A stretch of DNA of 18,145 bases, from positions 1 to 18,145 of the forward strand of contig CAYJHH010000054.1 in NCBI GenBank assembly GCA_964369995.1, read 5' to 3'. The notes under the pieces were generated by a model. The model made no database searches. It was not told the origin of the DNA and saw nothing but the letters and a program-made list of their open reading frames with translations. Origin of the DNA: CAYJAD01 sp964369995. Lineage in GTDB: Bacteria; Desulfobacterota; Desulfovibrionia; Desulfovibrionales; Desulfovibrionaceae. Below are positions 7,918 to 14,323 of this stretch, in pieces. The translations under genes and the position numbers were made by a program. The stretch's first letter is position 1; every line of letters begins with the position of its first letter.

Positions 7918-8936
7918 CTACCTGTGATTGTATCTAAATATTTATTTTTTAAATGCTCACTATAATTTTTTTGAGCAACCTTTTTAGAGGTATTTGCATA
8001 GCAGTATTCGCAAAGATGCGGGCATGTGTTATATTCCCCAATATCTTTACTTTTTATGCACCCACAGGCTTCTCTTTGTCCACAATCTTTTTTGACAGAT
8101 TTTCGTGTTGTGGATGCTACATCAAACAAGCTAAGATGAATATTTGTCTTTATCCCCAAGTGTTCCATTAAGTAAGAATCATGCGAAAATAATTTTTCAA
8201 TAAGCACATCATCTATGCATTTATTCTTTAAAATACCAAATTGTTGCAAATCGACTTTTTCGCCACATGTAGCTAAGTCAAATCCCCACGATTTATTTCT
8301 ATTAGACAATTCTTTTGCAAAAGTAAGCATTTGCTCATTCGTAAACTCACAAAATGTTGATTCAAGTTTAGAAAGGTTTGTTTTCACCTTTTTATATGAC
8401 TCAATATCAACAAAACTAAATACTAATTTTTCACTATAACCTTTAAGGTGTTCTGCTATGTATTCAAGTCTATCAAGAAGTAAGGGAATAGACAATTTAT
8501 CTGATAAGACGAGAGGGTCATTACGCCATATGACATGCCCCTTACCAAGAACGTCTACTAGCCGTTTGAATGTATCAATGCGCTCTAAAAGATTTGGGAC
8601 ACCAAGCTCTAATCGTTCTTGTTCATAATTATTTAAGGTAAACTGAATATATGTATTTATTTTTTTCTTTTTTAATTTCGGTAAATGTTCTAAAAGTGGC
8701 TTAGGATTTTTAGACCAAAAGACTATTAACCGAGTATTTTGATATGAAACATAGCTTTTGACTCCATTAAAAGGATTAATCCATGCAGAATAGTTTTTTT
8801 CAAGTCTATCAAAAAACCAATCACTATAAAACGCAGGAATATCTGTACTACGGCTTGCTGAAACAATTACAGGGGCTTGAGCGTCAAATTCTACTCCACC
8901 AGCAGTAAGTATTTTTGTTTTTAAGATTTTAGTCAC
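7914..8936 (-). CDS. DUF1848 family protein, radical-SAM-like cysteine motif
   Basis: A 340-residue member of DUF1848. Family marks are 'VSASRSTDIPAFYSDWF' near the N-terminus, 'IVFWSKNPKP' (about 75-85), 'YIQFTLNNY', 'VIWRNDPLVL' and, near the end, 'CGCIKSKDIGEYNTC' running into CPHLCEYCYAN. The last piece holds CX3CX2C, the spacing that binds the 4Fe-4S cluster of radical SAM enzymes, with the YCYA context of the spore-photoproduct-lyase group. The function of DUF1848 is not known to me. The frame opens at GTG 8945, but AAGG overlaps that codon; GTG at 8936 lies 8 bases after AAGG and is preferred. It is the first gene of the operon and overlaps the helicase gene by four bases. A TATAAT (8959-8954, minus strand) just upstream is a candidate -10 element. 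Confidence 0.85.
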   Translation of the reverse strand: MTKILKTKILTAGGVEFDAQAPVIVSASRSTDIPAFYSDWFFDRLEKNYSAWINPFNGVKSYVSYQNTRLIVFWSKNPKPLLEHLPKLKKKKINTYIQFTLNNYEQERLELGVPNLLERIDTFKRLVDVLGKGHVIWRNDPLVLSDKLSIPLLLDRLEYIAEHLKGYSEKLVFSFVDIESYKKVKTNLSKLESTFCEFTNEQMLTFAKELSNRNKSWGFDLATCGEKVDLQQFGILKNKCIDDVLIEKLFSHDSYLMEHLGIKTNIHLSLFDVASTTRKSVKKDCGQREACGCIKSKDIGEYNTCPHLCEYCYANTSKKVAQKNYSEHLKNKYLDTITGR

Positions 8937-9044
8937 AAGAAACACCTTAAAAAATTATAGTTATATTTTACAAAAACAACTTCTAGTAAATAAGATGCTG
9001 AGATACCATGGGCAACGCTATAAGCATTTATTTTTATGAATTAT

Positions 9045-9058
9045 AAATACGGCACGAG
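9045..9058 (+). repeat. Left copy of direct repeat flanking the retron unit
   Basis: AAATACGGCACGAG here and AAATTCGGCACGAG at 11340-11353 match in 13 of 14 positions, in the same orientation. They bracket the structured region, the reverse transcriptase and its ankyrin neighbour. They may be a target duplication or attachment core, or chance. Confidence 0.35.
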
Positions 9059-9090
9059 GCAGGGAAAAAGCACTCTAAAACCCCACACAT

Positions 9091-9238
9091 GTTAGTTTTC
9101 TGTATTTTTAGCATCACACGTCTTTTTTTGGGAAAAGTCATATCAAAATAGAACGATTTTCCTCAAAAAAAGTAAAATTTTTATTTCAAGCACTTGCAGA
9201 CAAAGCTATCGGCGTGTTTGCTAAAGTTCAGAGTAACC
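9091..9238 (+). ncRNA. Long folded element, candidate retron msr-msd
   Basis: Several nested inverted repeats form one long stem. GTTA (9091-9094) faces TAAC (9234-9237), TCTG faces CAGA, TTTAGCA (about 9107-9113) faces TGCTAAA (about 9218-9224) and ACACG (9116-9120) faces CGTGT. Inside stands a 15-bp hairpin with one bulge, C-TTTTTTT-GGG-AAAA (9122-9136) against TTTT-CCTC-AAAAAAA-G (9157-9172). Retrons keep their RNA gene upstream of the reverse transcriptase, flanked by complementary a1/a2 arms with a TTAGC-like branch site; TTTTAGC at 9106-9112 could be such a site. A separate msr hairpin set is not clear, so the exact borders and even the strand are uncertain. Confidence 0.4.
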
Positions 9239-9264
9239 TAATTTTCATAGAAAATAATAAGCTA

Positions 9265-9292
9265 TTGACAAAAAAAAATGCTACTCTAAAAT
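9265..9292 (+). promoter_or_regulatory. Strong promoter upstream of the reverse transcriptase
   Basis: A perfect TTGACA (9265-9270) and TAAAAT (9287-9292) are separated by 16 bases. Transcription would start near 9299, about 170 bases before the reverse transcriptase, leaving room for a structured leader or retron RNA. Confidence 0.6.
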
Positions 9293-9298
9293 GCAAAA

Positions 9299-9469
9299 AA
9301 TGGCAAATTGCTCTTTAACACTAGCGCTACGCAGTGGTACTTTAAAATGTATTAGATGCCTTCAACACGAATTTGCCTGCTAGTTCGTTGAAATGCCGAT
9401 TGTCACAAATCACAAAATAGCTTTTTGACGGACTAGCTAAAATGACATTTAACAAAATAGCACTTAAAC
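9299..9469 (+). ncRNA. Structured leader of the reverse transcriptase, alternative retron RNA
   Basis: This stretch has no gene but several hairpins. CACT-a-GCG-cta-CGC-AGTG (9319-9336) resembles a small msr hairpin and carries AGC. TTCAAC-ac-GAA (9361-9371) pairs with TTC-GTTGAA (9384-9392). GGCAAATT (9302-9309) can pair with AATTTGCC (9370-9377), and TAGCT (9419-9423) with AGCTA (9434-9438). The 10-base word ACAAAATAGC occurs at 9412 and again at 9452. It lies just downstream of a strong promoter and directly before the reverse transcriptase. It could be the msr-msd or only an untranslated leader. Confidence 0.4.
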
Positions 9470-10597
9470 ATGCGCGATTATCACATGTACACTCACCTTA
9501 AAAATAAAAACTTAACTTCTTTTTCAAATCTAGACGATTTGGCAAATTTTTTATCTACACCACTTGAAGATTTACATGAGCTACTTTCTACCCCAACCGA
9601 TAAATATTATTCCGTATTTGAAATTCAAAAAAAAAGTGAAAAAATTAGAAAAATACAAAGTCCTAATGACTATTTAAAGAAAATACAAAGAAAACTTGCT
9701 CGCTATCTTGAAAACTTTTGTACTATTGAAGATTCAGCTTGTGGCTTTGTACGTGGAAAATCTATAAAAGATGGCGCCAGACTTCATGTAGGAAAAAAGT
9801 GTATTTTGAATATTGATTTTAAAGATTTTTTTCCAGAAATAAAAAGTAAACAGGTTTATGATAATTTAAGAATGTGTTATTTTCCTGATGAAATATGTAA
9901 GGCCATTACTCATATTGTATGCTATAATGGAGGATTACCTCAAGGAGCTCCAACATCGCCTATTCTAAGCAATTTAGTGTGTAGAAACCTCGATAAACAA
10001 CTTTTCCAACTTAGCATTACGTATAACTTTTCCTACTCAAGATACGCCGATGACCTTACATTTTCAACAAACGATAAAATATTCCATAGCAGTATTGTAA
10101 AAAAAAATGGAAAAAAAATAATTTTAGGAACGGTGCTTGAAAACATTATTTCTGAAAATCTATTTTTAATAAATGAAAAAAAAATTAAGCTTCATTTGCA
10201 AAATAATCGTATGGAAACTACAGGATTAACCGTTAATAAAAAAATAAATCTTCCCAGAGAATATTTAAAAAATCTTCGTGCAATTTTACATAACTGCGAA
10301 AAAAACGGCTTATTTCACGAGGCAAGAAAATACAGAAGAAAAAACAGGCTTTTTGTTAACATTTCAAATAAGTACATCGCAAATCCTCAAAAATTAACAA
10401 TGCAACTTTCTATTTGGTTTTACAAAAAAATATTAGGAAAAATACAATATATAAGAGCAATACTTGGTGAAGACAATTCGTACTACCTCAAATTTATTAA
10501 ACAACTCAAAAAAATTGCTCAAGCTGAGTTTTTAGATTTACTGCGGAAAAAGAAAGCAAAAAAACTTCCTTTTATAACAAGTCACAACATATATTAA
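9470..10597 (+). CDS. Retron-type reverse transcriptase
   Basis: A 375-residue reverse transcriptase with no extra domain, the size usual for retrons. Visible motifs: GARLHVGKK (102-110), the local form of the retron NAxxH region; ILNIDFKDFFPEI with metal-binding Asp116; GGLPQGAPTSPILSNL (154-169); the catalytic YADD box (192-195); and METTGLTVN (248-256), in which TTG replaces the retron VTG triplet. A C-terminal ILGEDNSYYLKF (331-342) matches the thumb end of retron enzymes. These enzymes copy part of a structured RNA encoded upstream into a multicopy DNA-RNA hybrid, and the complex guards a toxic effector. No group II intron maturase or HNH domain is present. ATG 9470 and ATG 9485 are both possible starts; neither has a clear ribosome site. 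The gene is extremely A-rich. Confidence 0.9.
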   Translation: MRDYHMYTHLKNKNLTSFSNLDDLANFLSTPLEDLHELLSTPTDKYYSVFEIQKKSEKIRKIQSPNDYLKKIQRKLARYLENFCTIEDSACGFVRGKSIKDGARLHVGKKCILNIDFKDFFPEIKSKQVYDNLRMCYFPDEICKAITHIVCYNGGLPQGAPTSPILSNLVCRNLDKQLFQLSITYNFSYSRYADDLTFSTNDKIFHSSIVKKNGKKIILGTVLENIISENLFLINEKKIKLHLQNNRMETTGLTVNKKINLPREYLKNLRAILHNCEKNGLFHEARKYRRKNRLFVNISNKYIANPQKLTMQLSIWFYKKILGKIQYIRAILGEDNSYYLKFIKQLKKIAQAEFLDLLRKKKAKKLPFITSHNIY

Positions 10598-10669
10598 ATT
10601 ATATTCTCATTTGGCTATTGCAATAATTACGAATTTATCCAAAAATGATAATTATATTTAAGGAGTATT

Positions 10670-11281
10670 ATGATGATTGAATTGATTTTAGTTTTTCTAG
10701 GATTATGTTTAGTATTTAAATTTTTTGAATTGTTTGTTTTGCGCAAGCGCGTCGATTCTTATGCTAAAGAACAAGAAAAAAATTCAGAAAACAATACAAA
10801 TTCTAACCCAGATTATTCATATACATTTTTATTGTCTTGTATAAATTCGTCTATTAAAATTGATGAGTTAAAATTTTATCTTGACAACGGAGCAGATATA
10901 AATTTTCAAGACGAAAATGGCTCTACTGCCCTTATGTTAGCTTCACGCCGAGGCTTAAATAAAATTGTATTTTTTTTATTAGATAATAATGCAGATGTTG
11001 ATATGAAAGATAATAGTGGATTAACTGCTATTACATATGCAATTATGGGTAAAGAAGTAAAAATTGTAGAAACTCTTTTGGCATATAACGCTAACATTAA
11101 TTCTAAAACAAATGATGGTTTTACTCCTATTTTATATGCGCTTACAGATTCAAATGTTAATATTAAAAGTATACAGCTAATAAAATTATTGTTACAGCAT
11201 CATCCGGATACAGATGATAACATTTTAGAAATGACGGATAATCCACAAATAAAAGAGTTGCTTCGTAGCTATATTTCTTAA
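10670..11281 (+). CDS. Membrane-anchored ankyrin protein, candidate retron effector
   Basis: A 203-residue protein with one N-terminal transmembrane segment (residues 3-24, MIELILVFLGLCLVFKFFEL), then a basic stretch RKR, a polar linker rich in N and S (about 30-50), and four ankyrin repeats from about 53 to 185 ('NGSTALMLASRRGLNKIVFF', 'SGLTAITYAIMGKEVKIVET', 'DGFTPILYALTDSNVN'). The positive residues after the span predict that the repeats face the cytoplasm. A strong AAGGAG (10660-10665) sits 4 bases before the first ATG and 7 before a second ATG (10673). It follows the reverse transcriptase by 72 bases on the same strand with no terminator between, so co-transcription is likely. Retrons usually encode an effector next to the reverse transcriptase, and some use membrane proteins; an ankyrin effector is not a type I know. 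The role is inferred. Confidence 0.75.
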   Translation: MMIELILVFLGLCLVFKFFELFVLRKRVDSYAKEQEKNSENNTNSNPDYSYTFLLSCINSSIKIDELKFYLDNGADINFQDENGSTALMLASRRGLNKIVFFLLDNNADVDMKDNSGLTAITYAIMGKEVKIVETLLAYNANINSKTNDGFTPILYALTDSNVNIKSIQLIKLLLQHHPDTDDNILEMTDNPQIKELLRSYIS

Positions 11282-11339
11282 GAAGTATGAAAAATTAAAA
11301 TATTTTATTTTATTTCCTAGTTATACCAACAGTATAGCA

Positions 11340-11353
11340 AAATTCGGCACGAG
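11340..11353 (+). repeat. Right copy of direct repeat flanking the retron unit
   Basis: AAATTCGGCACGAG, 13 of 14 positions shared with 9045-9058, lies 58 bases after the ankyrin stop codon. It marks a possible right boundary of the retron unit, and the decayed helicase/methylase fragment begins about 30 bases beyond it. Confidence 0.35.
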
Positions 11354-11380
11354 TGTCTTAATGAAAACCTGTACGCTATG

Positions 11381-11545
11381 TTTAAAGTTTGCTCCATTCA
11401 CATAGCTCGGATCATCCTATTTTTTATAGCTCACGAATGACAGCAAAGTAAACTTCATGCACAAAAGCTAACATCTCAAGTTGGAAAAAACTTGATTGCA
11501 AAAAACGGGTATGCCTTAATGGTGTTCATTTCTGATTCTTATTGC
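11381..11545 (-). pseudogene. Decayed fragment of ICE-type helicase/methylase gene (copy A)
   Basis: This stretch aligns with 12316-12475, part of the longer remnant described below. Examples on the plus strand: CACATAGCTCGGATCATCCT against CACATAACCCGGCTCATCCT, and TGGTGTTCATTTCTGATT against TGGTCTCCATTTCTGATT. Read on the minus strand it gives SEMNTIKA (against SEMETIKA) and later REL-stop-K-stop-DDPSYVN (against RELQRMQDEPGYVS). It has several stop codons and at least one single-base indel. It is therefore a dead, diverged second copy of the C-terminal part of the same gene. Confidence 0.65.
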
Positions 11546-11570
11546 CTTTCAAAGCAAAGTACCATACAAG
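11542..11570 (+). promoter_or_regulatory. Possible promoter of the small toxin gene
   Basis: TTGCCT (11542-11547) and TACAAG (11565-11570) are 17 bases apart, each with four of six consensus bases, and lie about 45 bases upstream of the start codon. Confidence 0.3.
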
Positions 11571-11613
11571 ATGCGTGGGCAATCCTCCGAGTTCAAGCAA
11601 GGAGGATATGCTT

Positions 11614-11697
11614 ATGGAGCATTTCCTGTCAGATACTCTTGCTGCGATTGTAGCAGGGGTTATAGTTGGCATGATTCTAAAGTGGATTAACAAATAA
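11614..11697 (+). CDS. 27-residue Fst-like membrane peptide, candidate type I toxin
   Basis: AAGGAGG (11599-11605), a near-perfect ribosome site, stands 8 bases before ATG 11614. An in-frame ATG at 11608 is too close to it. The peptide is 'MEHFLSDTLAAIVAGVIVGM' then ILKWINK: an acidic start, one transmembrane helix with small residues and glycines, then W and charged end residues. This is the plan of the Fst family of type I toxins, which insert in the inner membrane and are silenced by an antisense RNA. The strong ribosome site, the tiny size and the perfect inverted repeat directly after the stop support the call. Similarity is to the general pattern rather than to a specific known peptide. 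Confidence 0.6.
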   Translation: MEHFLSDTLAAIVAGVIVGMILKWINK

Positions 11698-11700
11698 CCC

Positions 11701-11752
11701 ACAAGAATCAAGCCCAGCAGGACTGATACTCCATACTGGGCTTGATTCTTGT
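11701..11752. repeat. Perfect 17-bp inverted repeat after the small toxin
   Basis: ACAAGAATCAAGCCCAG (11701-11717) and CTGGGCTTGATTCTTGT (11736-11752) are perfectly complementary around an 18-base loop. It begins 4 bases after the stop codon. No long T-run follows on either strand. It probably ends the toxin mRNA and may be the shared end of a converging antisense RNA, as in Fst-type loci, or protect the mRNA. Confidence 0.8.
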
Positions 11753-11764
11753 AACTTCATGAAA

Positions 11765-11822
11765 GTACAGGGGGATTGCCCAAGGGCAGGGGGTGTAACA
11801 GCACTTCCTGCCCAACCTGTAC
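11765..11822. ncRNA. Nested stem-loop, candidate antitoxin RNA or regulatory element
   Basis: GTACAGG (11765-11771) pairs with CCTGTAC (11816-11822). Nested inside, GGGCAGG (11784-11790) pairs with CCTGCCC (11807-11813), with a small GTG/CAC pair in the loop. An alternative hairpin, TGCCC-AA-GGGCA (11778-11788), would compete with the inner stem, as in RNA switches. No open frame of note covers it. It lies between the small toxin and HU, so it may encode the antitoxin RNA or act as a leader structure. Confidence 0.4.
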
Positions 11823-11939
11823 CTATTAAATATATGCGCAAAAATGCTTTGTCAAGTCCTTTAAGTGCCTTTTATGTGTAATAATTCAGTAGAATAGTAA
11901 TTATTTTTATCTTCTTATCTTGATTTTAAGCCAAATACT

Positions 11940-12212
11940 ATGACCAAAGCTGACTTAATAGAAAAAATCGCCACCTATGCCAATACGACAAAAACAGCGG
12001 CAGAACGCACACTTAACGCCCTGCTTGAAAGCATGAGCGAAGAATTAAAGAACGATGAGAAAATCACCCTCACGGGCTTTGGCTCTTTTACAGTAAATCA
12101 TCGTAAAGAGCGCAAAGGCCGTAATCCACGCACAAGCGAAGAAATAACTATCCCTGCAAGCAGAGCGGCGGCTTTTACACCAAGCAAAATCTTAAAAGAA
12201 GCCTTGAAGTAG
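11940..12212 (+). CDS. HU family DNA-binding protein
   Basis: A 90-residue histone-like protein. It begins MTKADLIEKIA, has the dimer core LTGFGSFTVNHRKERKGRNP, the RNPRTSEEITIPASRAAAFT arm region and ends KILKEALK. The length and every landmark fit HU/IHF; the motif GRNPRT with I-P at the arm tip is intact. HU bends DNA without much sequence preference and supports replication, recombination and gene control; on a mobile element it may aid excision or transfer. The ribosome site is weak (no clear AGGAG before ATG 11940). A compact terminator lies on its stop codon. The sequence style recalls HU of Desulfovibrio-like bacteria. Confidence 0.95.
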   Translation: MTKADLIEKIATYANTTKTAAERTLNALLESMSEELKNDEKITLTGFGSFTVNHRKERKGRNPRTSEEITIPASRAAAFTPSKILKEALK

Positions 12213-12251
12213 CGAACACTTAAAACCGTGTTTTGCGTGTTTACTTCTTTT
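12206..12251 (+). terminator. Rho-independent terminator of the HU gene
   Basis: GAAGTA-gcg-AACAC (12206-12219) pairs with GTGTT-TACTTC (12237-12247), with an inner AAAAC-cgt-GTTTT hairpin, followed by TTTT (12248-12251). It overlaps the HU stop codon. It separates HU from the convergent helicase/methylase remnant. Confidence 0.7.
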
Positions 12252-12256
12252 ACGCA

Positions 12257-13165
12257 TTACGCCACCCTCATTGTTATGTTTGATACTGGTGCTTCAACAG
12301 GATTTTGTAGTTTTTCTTTAAGTTTCCACTCACTCACATAACCCGGCTCATCCTGCATTCTTTGCAATTCACGGATGACGGCAGAATGATTTTCACGAAC
12401 CAAGGACAGTTCCTCAAATTGCCCAAAGGGCTTGTCGATGCTCGCTTTGATGGTCTCCATTTCTGATTTTTCACGTTTGGTATTTTCACGATAGTTATCC
12501 ATAGACTTGTCCATGCCCTTATCGAGAAAATTGTCTATGCGCTGAAAAAAGCCCGATAAGCTGAGGTTTTCGTCATAGCTGTACACCAGATTTTCAGGCG
12601 CATATTCAATGTCGCTTCTGCCCTTGAGGGTGAAAGAAAATTGCTCCGCTTGGCCTCTGGCACGAGCTGAAATGGTGAAGCCACGATACTGACCAAGTTC
12701 TGCCGGCTTGCCCACCTTCATGCTTTCTTTCACGCCGTCAACGATAAAGCCTTTGAGCTTTTCACTGTCTTTATCGGTGTGCATTTTTCCATCCTTGAAG
12801 AAATGCAAGCGTATGCGCTCTTTGCCATTATCCATGTATTTGTCGGTATTGCTGTCACGATGCTGACTATCCAAAGCATGATTTTCTTCTCGCTTTGCCA
12901 GACGTGCATCCGCTGAGGCAAGCATTTTTAAGCTGTCACGCATACGGTGCTGTGAACGCTGATATTGCGCATATAAAGCCTCCAGTTTGCGTAAATCACT
13001 AGCGAGCTGTACTTGCATGAGGATAAGGGGATTACCACTGGCAGCGGCTTTCATTTCAGCGGCATTGGCGGCTTCCGATTGCACATCCTCTATGCTTCTT
13101 TGTAATAAATCGCCTTTACGAAATTGCTCAATAGCGGCGGCCTTGTATTCTATGGTCTGCCACAT
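12257..13165 (-). pseudogene. C-terminal remnant of ICE-type SNF2 helicase / DNA methylase (copy B)
   Basis: The 302-residue frame begins MWQTIEYKAAAIEQF, then IEDVQSEAANAAEMKAAASG and NPLIL. From memory, the same block (MWQ-x-IE-x-K...SAEDVD...AE-KALATGNP) occurs deep inside the 2000-residue-plus helicase/methylase proteins of conjugative elements. A DUF-like region (GQYRGFTISARARG...FSFTLKG, about 160-190) and a helical tail follow, as in those proteins. No helicase or methylase motif is left: an in-frame stop lies three codons before the first ATG, and that ATG has no ribosome site. The frame itself is long and undamaged, so it could still be made as a short protein. Codon use and GC resemble the mobilization genes to the right. 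Confidence 0.6.
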
Positions 13166-13341
13166 TCGGACTTTTCATTGAGATACATTATATTGAATTT
13201 ATAAAATATTTTTATAACTAAATAAGTAATACCTGCAAAAATACCCACAAATAAAATTTATTAAAAAAACTTTCGTGGGACGTTGTCGGACATTCAATCC
13301 GCTATGAAATGTCATTTTGACTATTCCTTTTACTGACAAGG

Positions 13342-14295
13342 GTGTATTTTTTAGATAATATGCCGCTCATGCTACATCAAGAACTCATTACCATAGGCAA
13401 GCTTCGCACGGCTTTTGATTTAAGCGACTCAGAAGTAACTGGTCTTTATACTGCACTCAGCCATAAGAGTATTTTTTCTTATGCCTTGTGGGTACATGTT
13501 TGGGAGAGTTGCTGGAAGGAATTAGCGGAGCGTTCCGCACAGAAAATAGGTATAGCCATTCCAGAACTTCCACAGAAAGACGGCGAAAAGGTTTCATTTT
13601 CTGCATTTACTCAATCCTTGGGTGTCTTTTTGGCACAAGCGTTTCCTTTATTACAGAGACATTACTTTAATAAGGGTTTTGACGCTGTTTTGTATGAAGC
13701 TTATGACCCCATTCCACAAAACCTTTCTGAGATGATGGAGCTTGTCCGAGCTATCTTGCCCAAAGAAACAGACATAGATAACCCCCTTACCCCTCTTGAA
13801 ATGGCACAAGCGCAAGAGCGTTCATTTTATACAAGCAATATCATACGACATCTTGAATATTTTCTACCACATACCATTGCAGTAAAGAAAAAAGATGCTG
13901 TGCAACATCTTGTGGATTGTGGGTATCCCTATCGGCAAGAAGTTAAAGGGCTTTCCAAAAGCTTCTTTGAAAATATCACGGCACAAAATTTGCCTATTTC
14001 CGCTAATATCACGCCCCATGAAGTAACGCCTACCACAGATAGTGAAACACCTCATTTATGTATACCTCGTCATTTATGGGAAGGCAAAACGCCCATGGCG
14101 GTGCGTGACGCCATGCGTGAAGCAAATTTTGATGATGCCGTTATTGCCTATGTACTGTACTCTTGGTGTGGGCAGAATAATAAAACCTATGTTGGTAAAC
14201 TGCTTGGAACTGCCAACAAAGAAGATAGCACCTACCGCAAAGCTTGCCATAGACTGCTTGAGAAAGCACAGGCCTTGAATATCACCACAGTATAA
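13342..14295 (+). CDS. Hypothetical plasmid-borne protein (about 310 residues)
   Basis: A soluble protein of up to 317 residues that I do not recognise. There is no signal peptide or membrane span. The N-terminal half is helical and aromatic-rich (YALWVHVWESCWKELA, about 47-62). The middle contains LTPLEMAQAQERSFYTSNII (about 149-168). The C-terminal 80 residues (RHLWEGKTPMAVRDAMRE...VIAYVLYSWCG...GKLLG...TYRKACHRLLEKAQ) look like a compact helical, possibly DNA-binding, domain. GTG 13342, ATG 13360 and ATG 13369 are possible starts; AAGG lies directly before the GTG and too far from the ATGs. It stands just upstream of alpA, on the opposite strand to the mobilization operon. Replication initiator or regulator are guesses from position only. 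Confidence 0.6.
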   Translation: MYFLDNMPLMLHQELITIGKLRTAFDLSDSEVTGLYTALSHKSIFSYALWVHVWESCWKELAERSAQKIGIAIPELPQKDGEKVSFSAFTQSLGVFLAQAFPLLQRHYFNKGFDAVLYEAYDPIPQNLSEMMELVRAILPKETDIDNPLTPLEMAQAQERSFYTSNIIRHLEYFLPHTIAVKKKDAVQHLVDCGYPYRQEVKGLSKSFFENITAQNLPISANITPHEVTPTTDSETPHLCIPRHLWEGKTPMAVRDAMREANFDDAVIAYVLYSWCGQNNKTYVGKLLGTANKEDSTYRKACHRLLEKAQALNITTV

Positions 14296-14323
14296 ATTTA
14301 TTTAAATCTCTTTGGATTGTAGC

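Noticed and set aside
9110..9318. Open plus-strand frame of about 68 codons between the two candidate retron RNAs
   Set aside because: It has no ATG, GTG or TTG near its beginning, no ribosome site and crosses the strong inverted repeats. It is an AT-rich chance frame or a trace of a dead gene.
11341..11353. AATTCGGCACGAG equals a well-known EcoRI cDNA-library adapter
   Set aside because: It is embedded in continuous bacterial sequence with a near copy at 9046 that lacks the EcoRI end, and no junction to foreign DNA is visible. A chance match or a biological repeat is more likely than vector carry-over, though an assembly check would settle it.
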